From the NCBI GenBank assembly GCA_050123275.1, contig JASFHK010000004.1:54122-118121 (forward strand): a stretch of 64,000 nt of DNA, written 5' to 3'. Below the pieces are notes generated by a model. That model worked only from the letters and a program-made list of their open reading frames with translations, did no database searches and was not told the origin of the DNA. Shown in pieces: positions 33,269 through 41,829 of this stretch (position 1 is its first letter; each line of letters begins with the position of its first letter). The position numbers were made by a program, and so were the translations under genes. This DNA is from E44-bin88 sp050123275. Lineage in GTDB: Bacteria > Chloroflexota > Dehalococcoidia > Dehalococcoidales > BS750m-G39.

Positions 33269-34627
33269 GTGACCGAAGCCAGAGCCGTTGACATGGAAAA
33301 ACTCGTTTCTCTTTGCCGCCGACGCGGCTTTATCTTCCCCAGCAGCGAAATCTACGGGGGACTTTCCAGTTGCTGGGACTACGGGCCGCTGGGGGTGGAG
33401 CTGAAGCGCAACATAAAGCAGGCGTGGTGGCGGGCAGTGGTGCAACGGCGCGACGACATGGTGGGGCTGGACGCCAGCATCCTGATGCACCCCCAGGTCT
33501 GGCAGGCGAGCGGTCACGTCGAGGGTTTTTCCGATCCTCTGGTGGAGTGCAAGCAATGCCACAAGCGCTGGCGCAGCGACGACTTTGAGGGCGACAGGTG
33601 CCCCGACTGCGGCGGCGAGCTTACCGAGCCGCGCCTTTTCAACCTGATGTTCAAGACCTTCATCGGCCCCGTCGAGGAAGAGGGCAACGTGGTCTATTTG
33701 CGTCCGGAGACGGCGCAGGGCATGTTCGTTAACTTCGAGAACATACTTAACACCACCCGCAAGCGCCTGCCCTTCGGCATCGCCCAGATAGGCAAGTCCT
33801 TCCGCAACGAGGTCACCACGGGCAATTTTATCTTCCGCTCCCGCGAGTTCGAGCAGATGGAGATAGAGTACTTCGTCAGGCCGGGCGCGGATAAAGAGTG
33901 GTTCGACTACTGGGTAGAGGAGAGGCTCAACTGGTACGTGAGCCTGGGTATCAAGAAGGAGCACCTCAAGTTGCGCCAGCACGGCAAGGAAGAGCTGGCC
34001 CATTACGCCCGCGACTGTTACGACATCAACTATCTCTACCCGATGGGCTGGGCGGAGATGGAGGGCATCGCCAACCGCGGCGACTTCGACCTGGTGCAGC
34101 ACGCCAAGTCCAGCGGCAAGAACCTGAACTATTACGACGAGGAAACCAAGGAGCATATCGTTCCCTATATCATCGAGCCTTCGGCGGGCGTCGACCGCAC
34201 CGCACTGGCCGTACTCTGCGACGCCTACGACGAGGACGTCGCCGACGGCGAGGCGCGCGTCCTGCTCCGCTTCCATCCCTCTATAGCCCCTCTCAAGGTG
34301 GCCGTGCTGCCTTTGAGCCGCAAGGAGACGCTGGCGCCCTTAGCCCGCGATGTCTACGCCGAACTGCGCCAGTGCTGGATGACCGGCTACGACGAAGCCC
34401 AGTCAATCGGGCGCCGCTACCGCCGCCAGGACGAAATCGGCACGCCCTTCTGCGTCACCGCGGACTTCGAGTCGCTGGAGGACAAACAGGTCACCATCCG
34501 CGAGCGCGACAGCCTGCGGCAGATACGCGTCCCCATTGACACTCTCAAAGACACCCTGCAGGCCAAGCTGGACGGGGAAGACCTTTTCGTTTTGCCCGAA
34601 GGGGGCAAGATTTGGAAAGAGGGGTAG
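33269..34627 (+). CDS. glyS: Glycyl-tRNA synthetase (homodimeric class II type)
   Basis: A 452-residue alpha2-type enzyme that charges tRNA-Gly. Class II motifs are seen as GLSSCWDYGPLGVELKRNI, the motif 2 region QIGKSFRNEVTTGNFIFRSR with EFEQMEIEYFV, and motif 3 EPSAGVDRTALAVL. A zinc-ribbon insert (CKQCHKRWRSDDFEGDRCPDCG) and the C-terminal anticodon-binding domain (APLKVAVLPLSRKE) are complete. GTG start at 33269. Confidence 0.96.
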   Translation: MTEARAVDMEKLVSLCRRRGFIFPSSEIYGGLSSCWDYGPLGVELKRNIKQAWWRAVVQRRDDMVGLDASILMHPQVWQASGHVEGFSDPLVECKQCHKRWRSDDFEGDRCPDCGGELTEPRLFNLMFKTFIGPVEEEGNVVYLRPETAQGMFVNFENILNTTRKRLPFGIAQIGKSFRNEVTTGNFIFRSREFEQMEIEYFVRPGADKEWFDYWVEERLNWYVSLGIKKEHLKLRQHGKEELAHYARDCYDINYLYPMGWAEMEGIANRGDFDLVQHAKSSGKNLNYYDEETKEHIVPYIIEPSAGVDRTALAVLCDAYDEDVADGEARVLLRFHPSIAPLKVAVLPLSRKETLAPLARDVYAELRQCWMTGYDEAQSIGRRYRRQDEIGTPFCVTADFESLEDKQVTIRERDSLRQIRVPIDTLKDTLQAKLDGEDLFVLPEGGKIWKEG

Positions 34628-34633
34628 GGGACT

Positions 34634-34873
34634 ATGCCTCACATCATTATCAAAATGTATCCCGGTAGAACCGTCGAGCAGAAAAACCGTCTGGCGGCGG
34701 CGATTACGAATTGCGTCACCAGCATCGCCCAGTGCGGCCAGGAAACGGTTTCGGTGGCCGTCGAGGAGATTGTCGCCGAGGACTGGGCGGAACAGGTCTA
34801 CCGGCCCGATATCATCGAAAAAGAGGCGACGCTGGTCAAGAAACCGGGCTATAAGCTTTCGGACTGTAAATGA
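34634..34873 (+). CDS. 4-oxalocrotonate tautomerase-family protein
   Basis: A 79-residue member of the tautomerase superfamily. After removal of the start Met the N-terminal residue is Pro (PHIIIKMYPGRTVEQKNRLA), the catalytic base of the family. Substrate unknown. It sits six bases after glyS and 22 bases before the sbcD-like gene. Confidence 0.85.
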   Translation: MPHIIIKMYPGRTVEQKNRLAAAITNCVTSIAQCGQETVSVAVEEIVAEDWAEQVYRPDIIEKEATLVKKPGYKLSDCK

Positions 34874-34895
34874 GTGGGGATACAGGAGGTGGGGT

Positions 34896-36140
34896 TTGAA
34901 AATCATCCATTTCGCCGATTTGCATCTCGGCGTCGAGACCTACGGGCGCATCGACCCGGCCACGGGGCTTTCCACGCGGCTGGGCGACTTCCTCAAGGCT
35001 TTAGACCGGCTGGTCGACTATGCCATCGAGAATAAGATAGACCTCGTTCTCTTCTGTGGCGACGCCTACAAGAGCCGCGAGCCGACCCAGACCCAGCAGC
35101 GCGAGTTCGCCCGGCGCATCAATCGCCTCTCCGAGAACGATATACCCATTTTTCTGCTCATCGGCAACCACGACCTGCCCAACGCCATCGGCAAAGCCAC
35201 CACCACCGAGATTTTCGACACGCTGACGGTAAAAAACGTATACGTTTCCAACCGCCCCGAAGTCACCCGTCTCCATACCAAAAGCGGGGACATCCAAATC
35301 GTTTCCCTGCCCTGGCTGCGGCGCAGCGCCCTGTTGAGTAAGGATGATAGTAAGAACCTGACCTTCGAGGAGCTGAACCAGAAGATGCAGGAGGCGATGA
35401 CCGATGTCGTTAGCGCTAAAGCCGCCGAACTGGACCCGTCGTTGCCCGCCGTGCTGGCGGCGCACGTCTGGGTGACCGGCGCCAAGGTAGGCTCGGAAAG
35501 CGCGATGACCATCGGGCAGGAGCACGCTCTGATGGTGAGCAATCTGGCTAATCCCGCCTTCGACTATATCGCTTTAGGTCACATCCACAAGCACCAGGTT
35601 TTGCAGGAGAAGCCGCCCGTGGTCTATGCCGGCAGCCTGGAAAGGCTCGACTTCGGCGAGGCTGATGACGAGAAGGGCTTTTATGTGGTCGAAATCACGC
35701 CCGGCGATACGGGACAAAGGCAGGTCAACTACGAATTTCATCCGTTACAAGGCCGCCGCTTCGTTACCATCAAGGTTAATATCGAACCCGACGATATCGA
35801 GCCCACCTCTACCGCTCTCAAGGCTATTGCCGAACAGCAAGACGATATCAAAGACGATATCGTGCGCTTCCATCTCAGTCTGCCCGCCGAGCTGGAAGGG
35901 CAGGTACGGGACGGCGAAATCAGGGAGGCGCTCAAAGAGGCCTATAACTTCACCGTGGCCAAGGAAATCAGGCGTCAGACGCGGGTGAGGCTGGACGAGA
36001 AAGGAACCGCGGAGGAGATAACCCCCGTCCGGGCGCTCAAAGCCTACCTGGAATCGAAAAAAGTGTCCCCGGAGCGTACCAAAGTACTGCTGGAATACGG
36101 CGAAAAGCTAATCGGAGAGCGAGAGAGCGGGGGAGATTAA
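34896..36140 (+). CDS. sbcD: SbcD/Mre11-family DNA repair exonuclease
   Basis: Start chosen at the TTG at 34896 (CAGGAGGTGG upstream); 414 residues. The metallophosphoesterase motifs are IIHFADLHLGVETYG, VLFCGDAYKSREPT, LIGNHDLPNA, VLAAHVWVTG and IALGHIHKHQVL, holding a two-manganese site. The C-terminal third is the capping and partner-binding region. SbcD works with the SMC-like ATPase SbcC on double-strand-break ends; no sbcC lies next to it here, which is unusual. It is the last gene before the Wood-Ljungdahl promoter. Confidence 0.88.
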   Translation: MKIIHFADLHLGVETYGRIDPATGLSTRLGDFLKALDRLVDYAIENKIDLVLFCGDAYKSREPTQTQQREFARRINRLSENDIPIFLLIGNHDLPNAIGKATTTEIFDTLTVKNVYVSNRPEVTRLHTKSGDIQIVSLPWLRRSALLSKDDSKNLTFEELNQKMQEAMTDVVSAKAAELDPSLPAVLAAHVWVTGAKVGSESAMTIGQEHALMVSNLANPAFDYIALGHIHKHQVLQEKPPVVYAGSLERLDFGEADDEKGFYVVEITPGDTGQRQVNYEFHPLQGRRFVTIKVNIEPDDIEPTSTALKAIAEQQDDIKDDIVRFHLSLPAELEGQVRDGEIREALKEAYNFTVAKEIRRQTRVRLDEKGTAEEITPVRALKAYLESKKVSPERTKVLLEYGEKLIGERESGGD

Positions 36141-36235
36141 GCCTCACGGGCTACCCTTAACCGATAAACCCCATCATTCAAAAGGTTTAGGTGAATTGCC
36201 CTAAGTCGAATCCGCTTTTTTAAAGCTGCATTTGC

Positions 36236-36264
36236 TTGACTTATATTCCGGAGTGGGCTAAACT
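36236..36264 (+). promoter_or_regulatory. Sigma-70 promoter of the Wood-Ljungdahl operon
   Basis: TTGACT (36236-36241), a 17-base spacer and TAAACT (36259-36264), about 90 bases before the first gene. Confidence 0.7.
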
Positions 36265-36299
36265 AAATCTTGGGCGTTCCGGTTAAAACTAGCGGTTGG

Positions 36300-36331
36300 A
36301 GCTGAGCACTTTTCCTTTTAAAGTCTCAGCT
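36300..36331 (+). promoter_or_regulatory. Stem-loop in the 5' leader of the Wood-Ljungdahl operon
   Basis: AGCTGAG-C-ACTTT (36300-36312) pairs with AAAGT-CTCAGCT (36320-36331), a 12-base-pair stem with a single bulged C and a 7-base loop, followed by TTATTG. It may be an attenuator or an mRNA-stabilising structure; the U tract is weak for a terminator. Confidence 0.55.
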
Positions 36332-36356
36332 TTATTGTGGTAAGAACAGGTTATTG

Positions 36357-37157
36357 ATGAAGATTGCTATAAGCGGAAAGGGTGGAGTGGGGAAGACTTT
36401 ACTAGCCTCTCTCCTTTCCCGGACCTTCGCTGAAGCCGGATACAGTGTTTTAGCCATCGATGCCGACCCCGATGCCAATCTGGCATCCGCTCTCGGCGTC
36501 CCCGATGCCGAGACAATAATGCCTATCTCCGACATGAAAGAGCTCGTCGAAGAGCGCACCGGCGTGCCCTCGGGGAAAAAGACCCTTTTTTTCAAGCTGA
36601 ATCCCAAGGTGGACGACCTGCCCGAAAAGTATTCCCGGAAGCATAACGGCGTGCGGGTGATGGTGATGGGGCGGGTCAAGCAGGGTGGCACCGGCTGCTA
36701 TTGCCCCGAAAACGCGCTGCTCAAGGCGCTGATGAGCCACCTGCTCATCGCCCGCGACGAAGTCGTTATCCTGGATATGGAAGCCGGCATCGAGCATCTG
36801 GGCCGGGCCACGGCCAACGCCGTCGATATCCTCATCGTGGTGGTGGAACCGGGGCGGCGCAGCATCGAGACCGCCCAGAGAATCGCCGTTCTGGCCAAGG
36901 AAATCGGTCTCAACAACCTGGCCGCCGTGGCCAACAAGGTGCGCAGCCAGACTGAAAGAGAGTTCATTATCTCCAGCTTACCCGATTTCAAGTTTCTCGG
37001 TTTTATTCCTTACGACCAGGCCTTGATTGACGCCGACCTGGCCAATCTGCCCCTTCTCGAGGCCAGCCCCAAAGTGGCTGGTGAAGTTCGCAACATATAC
37101 AAGGCTCTGTTGTCCGCGGTTAAGTCGCCGGACAAGCTAAGAAAGGCCGAAAGTTAG
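36357..37157 (+). CDS. cooC: CooC-type nickel-insertion ATPase (first copy)
   Basis: A 266-residue MinD/CooC-family ATPase. The deviant P-loop is MKIAISGKGGVGKTLLASLL, followed by the signature VLAIDADPDANLASALG. Other family sites are the CYCPENALLKALM cysteine pair and VVEPGRRSIETAQR. CooC proteins load nickel into carbon monoxide dehydrogenase or acetyl-CoA synthase. Start ATG at 36357 (TTG at 36354 is also possible). First gene of the locus. A paralogue follows fhs. Confidence 0.9.
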   Translation: MKIAISGKGGVGKTLLASLLSRTFAEAGYSVLAIDADPDANLASALGVPDAETIMPISDMKELVEERTGVPSGKKTLFFKLNPKVDDLPEKYSRKHNGVRVMVMGRVKQGGTGCYCPENALLKALMSHLLIARDEVVILDMEAGIEHLGRATANAVDILIVVVEPGRRSIETAQRIAVLAKEIGLNNLAAVANKVRSQTEREFIISSLPDFKFLGFIPYDQALIDADLANLPLLEASPKVAGEVRNIYKALLSAVKSPDKLRKAES

Positions 37158-37177
37158 AACCAAAAGAGGAGGTTAAC

Positions 37178-38941
37178 GTGGCTTACGATGCAGTCAAACT
37201 AAAGGACTGGCAGATTTCGGAGGCGGCTGAGGAGAACATGCCCACCCCCGAAGAGTGGGGAGAGAAGCTCAACCTGCAAAAAGACGAGATTATTCCCTAC
37301 GGACGCTTGTGCAAGCTCGACTTCATGAAAATCATCGACCGCCTTAAAGCGAAAAAGGACGGCAAGTACATCGAGGTCACGGCCATAACCCCCACGCCGC
37401 TGGGCGAGGGCAAGAGCACTACCTCCTGCGGCCTTATGGAAGGCATGGGTAAGCGGGGGCTTAACGTCGGCGGCGCCTTGAGGCAGCCTTCGGGCGGGCC
37501 CACCATGAACATCAAGGGCACGGCGGCGGGGGGCGGCAACGCTTTGCTTATCCCCATGACCGAGTTTTCGCTGGGCCTCACCGGCGATATCAACGACATT
37601 ATGAACGCCCACAACCTGGCCATGGTGGCGCTGACTTCCCGCATGCAGCACGAGCGCAACTACGACGACGAGCAGCTGGACAGGCTCACCAAGATGAAGC
37701 GCCTCAATATCGACCCCACGCGCGTGGAGATGGGCTGGATTATGGACTTCTGCGCCCAGAGCCTGCGCAATATCGTCATCGGGCTGGGCGGGCGCATGGA
37801 CGGTTACACCATGCAGTCCAAGTTCGGTATCGCCGTCAGCTCCGAGCTGATGGCCATGCTCTCCATCGTCACCGACCTGGCCGACCTGCGCCGGAGAATG
37901 GATAAAGTTACCGTTGCCTACGACAAGAAGGGCAAGCCCATCACTACCGGCGACCTTAGGGTGGGCGGCGCCATGTCCGCCTGGATGCGCAACACCATTA
38001 ACCCCACCCTGATGTGCACCGTCGAGTATCAGCCCTGCATGGTGCACGCGGGGCCTTTCGCCAACATCGCCGTGGGGCAGTCATCCATTATCGCCGACCG
38101 CATCGGCCTCAAGATGTTCGATTACCATATCACCGAGAGCGGGTTCGCCGCCGATATCGGCTTTGAGAAGTTCTGGAACGTGAAATGCCGCTACAGTGGA
38201 CTCAAACCCCACGTTTCGGTTCTGACGACCACTATCAGGGCTCTCAAGATGCATGGCGGCGGTCCCAAGGTGGTGGCGGGCATCGCTTTGCCCGAAGAAT
38301 ATACCAAAGAGAACCTGGGTCTGGTGGAAAAGGGGTTGCCCAACATGCTCCACCTCATCAAAGTTATCCGCAAGTCGGGCATCAACCCGGTGGTCTGCAT
38401 TAACTGCTTCCACACTGATACCAAGGCCGAGATTGCCTTGGTAAAGAAAGCGGCGGAAGCCGCCGGCGCGCGTTGCGCCGTTTCTACGCACTGGGCCGAC
38501 GGCGGCGACGGCGCCCTGGAACTGGCCGACGCCGTTAAGGACGCCTGTGATGAAGAGAACGAGTTCAAGTTCCTCTATCCCAACGAGATGAAGCTGCGCG
38601 AACGCGTAGCCACCATAGCCAAGGAGGTCTACGGCGCCGACGGCGTTGCCTGGACTGCCGAGGCGGAAGCCAAAGCCAAGAAATTCGAAGCCGACCCTCA
38701 ATACGACGAGTACGCCACCATGATGGTCAAGACACACCTCTCTTTGAGCCACGACCCCGCCCTCAAGGGCGTGCCCAAGGGCTGGACGTTGCCCATCCGC
38801 GACGTGCTCATCTACTCCGGGGCCAAGTTCCTCTGCCCGATGGCGGGTACCATCAGCCTGATGCCGGGGACCAGCTCCAGCCCGGCCTTTAGAAAAGTAG
38901 ATATCGACGTGAACACGGGTAAAGTTACCGGATTATTCTAG
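37178..38941 (+). CDS. fhs: Formate--tetrahydrofolate ligase
   Basis: A 587-residue enzyme that makes 10-formyl-THF from formate, THF and ATP, the first methyl-branch step after formate dehydrogenase. P-loop TPLGEGKST (73-81), VGGALRQPSGGPTMNIKG, LTGDINDIMNAHNL and the C-terminal LMPGTSSSPAFRKVDID are present. An extra alanine-glutamate-rich stretch (AEAEAKAKKFEAD) near residue 490 is normal for the family. GAGGAGGTTAAC precedes the GTG start. Confidence 0.97.
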   Translation: MAYDAVKLKDWQISEAAEENMPTPEEWGEKLNLQKDEIIPYGRLCKLDFMKIIDRLKAKKDGKYIEVTAITPTPLGEGKSTTSCGLMEGMGKRGLNVGGALRQPSGGPTMNIKGTAAGGGNALLIPMTEFSLGLTGDINDIMNAHNLAMVALTSRMQHERNYDDEQLDRLTKMKRLNIDPTRVEMGWIMDFCAQSLRNIVIGLGGRMDGYTMQSKFGIAVSSELMAMLSIVTDLADLRRRMDKVTVAYDKKGKPITTGDLRVGGAMSAWMRNTINPTLMCTVEYQPCMVHAGPFANIAVGQSSIIADRIGLKMFDYHITESGFAADIGFEKFWNVKCRYSGLKPHVSVLTTTIRALKMHGGGPKVVAGIALPEEYTKENLGLVEKGLPNMLHLIKVIRKSGINPVVCINCFHTDTKAEIALVKKAAEAAGARCAVSTHWADGGDGALELADAVKDACDEENEFKFLYPNEMKLRERVATIAKEVYGADGVAWTAEAEAKAKKFEADPQYDEYATMMVKTHLSLSHDPALKGVPKGWTLPIRDVLIYSGAKFLCPMAGTISLMPGTSSSPAFRKVDIDVNTGKVTGLF

Positions 38942-38954
38942 AACGGAGGCACTA

Positions 38955-39719
38955 TTGAGCTTTAATATCGCTGTAGCCGGCAAGGGCGGCAGCGGCAAGA
39001 CGTCGCTGGCCAGCCTGGTTATTCGCTACCTGATGAAGAAGGGGACGGGCCCGGTGCTGGCCGTCGACGCCGACCCCAACGCCAATCTAGGGGAGAGCCT
39101 TGGACTTGACATAAAACAGACCGTCGGCAGGCTGATAGCCTCTTTCAACGAGGAGAAGATAAACCTTCCCCCCGGCATGACCAAGGAAGCCTACCTCGAC
39201 GTGAAGCTGAACGGCACCATCGTCGAGACGAAGGGCCTGGACCTGATAACGATGGGCAGGGGGGAGGGGCCCGACTGTTACTGTTACCCCAACGTCATTT
39301 TGAGGAAGTTCGCCGACAGCATGGCGGGCAACTATCCCTACATGGTCATGGACAACGAGGCGGGGATGGAGCACCTTTCGCGGCGCACCACCCAGGACGT
39401 TGACGAACTGCTCATCGTTTCCGACCACACCGTGAAGGGGGTGCGCACCATCGCCCGTATCATCGAGCTGGTGGACGAGCTGAAACTCATCGTCAAGCGC
39501 CAGTCGGTGATTATCAACCAGGTTCCCGACGGGCTCGACCCCATGGTATCCGGGGAACTGGAAAGGCTGGGCCTGGAGCCCGCCGCCGTTATTCCCAACG
39601 ACGAGGAACTGGTTAACTACGACATTCAGATGAAGCCGCTGCTCCAATTGCCCGACAGCTCGAAAGCGGTTCGAGCCATCGGCGACTTGATGAACAAGCT
39701 CATTGACGGAAAGGAGTAA
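38955..39719 (+). CDS. CooC/AcsF-type nickel-insertion ATPase (second copy)
   Basis: A 254-residue paralogue of the ATPase at 36357: SFNIAVAGKGGSGKTSLASL, VLAVDADPNANLGESLG, GPDCYCYPNVILRKF (the CxC metal site) and VSDHTVKGVRTIARI. One copy may serve CO dehydrogenase (CooC) and the other acetyl-CoA synthase (AcsF), but the sequence alone does not decide which. Start is a TTG preceded by CGGAGG. Confidence 0.88.
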   Translation: MSFNIAVAGKGGSGKTSLASLVIRYLMKKGTGPVLAVDADPNANLGESLGLDIKQTVGRLIASFNEEKINLPPGMTKEAYLDVKLNGTIVETKGLDLITMGRGEGPDCYCYPNVILRKFADSMAGNYPYMVMDNEAGMEHLSRRTTQDVDELLIVSDHTVKGVRTIARIIELVDELKLIVKRQSVIINQVPDGLDPMVSGELERLGLEPAAVIPNDEELVNYDIQMKPLLQLPDSSKAVRAIGDLMNKLIDGKE

Positions 39720-39722
39720 GCC

Positions 39723-40610
39723 ATGACAGCCAAACTGATTAAGGGCGCCGAGGTCGCCAGGGAGATTCGCGAGGAGCTGAAAAAGGAAATCGCCGAGCTC
39801 AAGGCGAAGCACAACGTGGTGCCCGGTCTGGTAACCGTCCTGGTCGGCGCCGACCCTGCCTCACAGGTTTACGTCGGCGCTAAGGAGAAGACCTCGAAAG
39901 AGCTGGGCATCTACTCGGAGCGCTACGACCTCCCGGAGGATACCAAGCAGGAGGACTTGCTCAAGCTCGTCGACAAGCTGAACAAAGACCCCAAGATTAA
40001 CGGCATTTTAGTCCAATTGCCTTTGCCCAAACACCTCAACGAAGAGGAAGTCCTCTACGCCATCGACCCCAAGAAGGACGTGGACGGCTTTCACCCGGTT
40101 AACGTGGGCAAGCTGATGATCGGCGAGCCCGACTATATGCCCTGCACCCCCGCCGGCATCCAGCAACTGCTTATCCGTTCCGGCACCAAAATCGAGGGTG
40201 CCGAGGTCGTCGTGGTGGGGCGGAGCAATATCGTGGGCAAGCCTATCGCCAACATACTGTTGCAGAAGGCGCCGGGGGCTAACGCCACCGTCACCGTCTG
40301 CCACACCAAGACCCGCGATATTCCCTTTCACACCAGGCGCGCCGACATCCTCGTCGTGGCCGCGGGGCGTCCCAAGTACGTCACCGCCGACATGGTTAAG
40401 GACGGCGTGGTCGTTATCGACGTCGGCGTCAACGAAATCGGGCGCACCGCCGAGGGCAAGCGCATACTGGCCGGCGACGTCGATTTCGAAACGGTCAAGG
40501 AGAAAGCGGCGGCCATCACCCCGGTCCCGGGTGGGGTGGGGCCGATGACGATAACCATGCTCATGATGAATACGGTCAGGGCGGCCAAGGTAGCCGCGGG
40601 CTTAACTTAG
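39723..40610 (+). CDS. folD: FolD, methylene-THF dehydrogenase / methenyl-THF cyclohydrolase
   Basis: A 295-residue bifunctional enzyme of the methyl branch. The active-site pair Tyr50 and Lys54 (VYVGAKEKTSKELGI) lie at the E. coli positions. KDVDGFHPVNVGKL, CTPAGIQQLL, VVVGRSNIVGKPIANILLQ and PVPGGVGPMTITMLMMNT are conserved. Spacing to the preceding gene is 3 bases. Confidence 0.97.
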   Translation: MTAKLIKGAEVAREIREELKKEIAELKAKHNVVPGLVTVLVGADPASQVYVGAKEKTSKELGIYSERYDLPEDTKQEDLLKLVDKLNKDPKINGILVQLPLPKHLNEEEVLYAIDPKKDVDGFHPVNVGKLMIGEPDYMPCTPAGIQQLLIRSGTKIEGAEVVVVGRSNIVGKPIANILLQKAPGANATVTVCHTKTRDIPFHTRRADILVVAAGRPKYVTADMVKDGVVVIDVGVNEIGRTAEGKRILAGDVDFETVKEKAAAITPVPGGVGPMTITMLMMNTVRAAKVAAGLT

Positions 40611-40618
40611 GAGGCAAT

Positions 40619-40837
40619 ATGGAATACAAGATAGATAAAACCAAGGCGCCGGGAAGGGATGAGGTGGAGATGCTGGGAGCTACCTACGAGCCGGGAAAAC
40701 CGGAAGGGGAGGACGTGGGCAGGTGGCGGCAAAAGCTGGACAGCCGCGAGGAGAGGCTGAAATACCTCCAGAGCGGCGAACGCTATTTCTACAGCGACGA
40801 GTGGTTCGGCAGCGAGAAACGAAAGAATCCGGCCTGA
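40619..40837 (+). CDS. Uncharacterised 72-residue protein of the Wood-Ljungdahl operon
   Basis: An ATG with TTAGGAGGC upstream begins a hydrophilic, charge-rich protein (MEYKIDKTKAPGRDEVEMLG, RWRQKLDSREERLKYLQSGE, RYFYSDEWFGSEKRKNPA). No cysteines, membrane segment or known domain is visible. It sits tightly between folD (8 bases) and acsD (18 bases), so it is co-translated with pathway enzymes and could be a small structural or regulatory subunit of the complex; this is inference only. Confidence 0.7.
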   Translation: MEYKIDKTKAPGRDEVEMLGATYEPGKPEGEDVGRWRQKLDSREERLKYLQSGERYFYSDEWFGSEKRKNPA

Positions 40838-40855
40838 TTTTAAGGAGGGATAATA

Positions 40856-41806
40856 ATGGCTTTTGAAGTCCCCAAGACAGCCTACAGCGGCAAAGTTAAA
40901 GAGATGACACTGGGCAATGGCGATAAGGCGGTAACCGTCGGCGGGGAAAGCTGTTACCCGTTCTATCTTTTCGAAGGGGAGATGCCGCGCAAGCCCCGCA
41001 TCGCCATGGAGGTCTGGGATATGCCTCCTGAAGGCTGGGCGCCCGCCGCGCTGGAGCCTTTCCAGGGGGTGACCGACGACCCGGTGGCCTGGGCCAGGAA
41101 ATGCATCGACGATTACGGTGCCGAGATGATATGCCTGCAGCTTATCAGCACCGACCCCAACGGCCAGGACCGCCCCGCCGAGGAAGCCGCCGCCGTGGTG
41201 AAAAAGGTGGCCGACGCCATCGACGTTCCCCTTATCGTCTGGGGGACGGCTAACCACGACAAGGACACCGAGGTTTTGCGGCAGGTAGCCGAGATCTGCC
41301 AGGGCAAGAACCTGATTCTGGGGCCGCTGGAGGAAGGCGACTACAAGAAAATCGGCGCCGCCGCCATCGGCTACCAGCATACCGTGATTTCCTCATCGCC
41401 GATAGACATCAACCTGGCCAAGCAGCTCAACATACTGCTGGGCAATCTGGGCGTGCCCGAAAACAAGGTCATCATGGACCCCACCGTGAGCTGTATCGGC
41501 TACGGCATCGAGTACTGCTACTCGGTAATGGAGAGAATGAGGATGGCGGGACTGACGCAGCAGGACGAAAAGCTGCAGTTCCCGCTTATCTGCAATATAT
41601 CCAAAGAAGCCTGGAAGACAAAAGAAGTCCATATCCCCACCGCCGAAGACCCCAAGCTCGGCGACGCCAAGAAGCGGGGCATCCTGCTCGAGGCGATGTC
41701 GGCCGTGGTGCTGCTGCTGGCGGGGGGAGACGTGATGATTATGAGACATCCCGAAGCCATCGAGCTGGTTAGGGAGACGATAGCGGAGCTGACCGCAGCC
41801 GGGTAA
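40856..41806 (+). CDS. acsD: Corrinoid/iron-sulfur protein small subunit (AcsD/CdhD)
   Basis: A 316-residue TIM-barrel protein, the small (delta) subunit of the CFeSP that carries the methyl group to acetyl-CoA synthase. Conserved stretches: TVGGESCYPFYLFEGEMPRK, GAEMICLQLISTDPNG, YQHTVISSSPIDINLAKQLN, MDPTVSCIGYGIEYCYSVME and GGDVMIMRHPEAIELV. It forms a heterodimer with AcsC, encoded two genes downstream. AAGGAGGGATAAT precedes the ATG. Confidence 0.96.
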   Translation: MAFEVPKTAYSGKVKEMTLGNGDKAVTVGGESCYPFYLFEGEMPRKPRIAMEVWDMPPEGWAPAALEPFQGVTDDPVAWARKCIDDYGAEMICLQLISTDPNGQDRPAEEAAAVVKKVADAIDVPLIVWGTANHDKDTEVLRQVAEICQGKNLILGPLEEGDYKKIGAAAIGYQHTVISSSPIDINLAKQLNILLGNLGVPENKVIMDPTVSCIGYGIEYCYSVMERMRMAGLTQQDEKLQFPLICNISKEAWKTKEVHIPTAEDPKLGDAKKRGILLEAMSAVVLLLAGGDVMIMRHPEAIELVRETIAELTAAG

Positions 41807-41829
41807 ATAATTAAGGGGGGATTGAGAGA

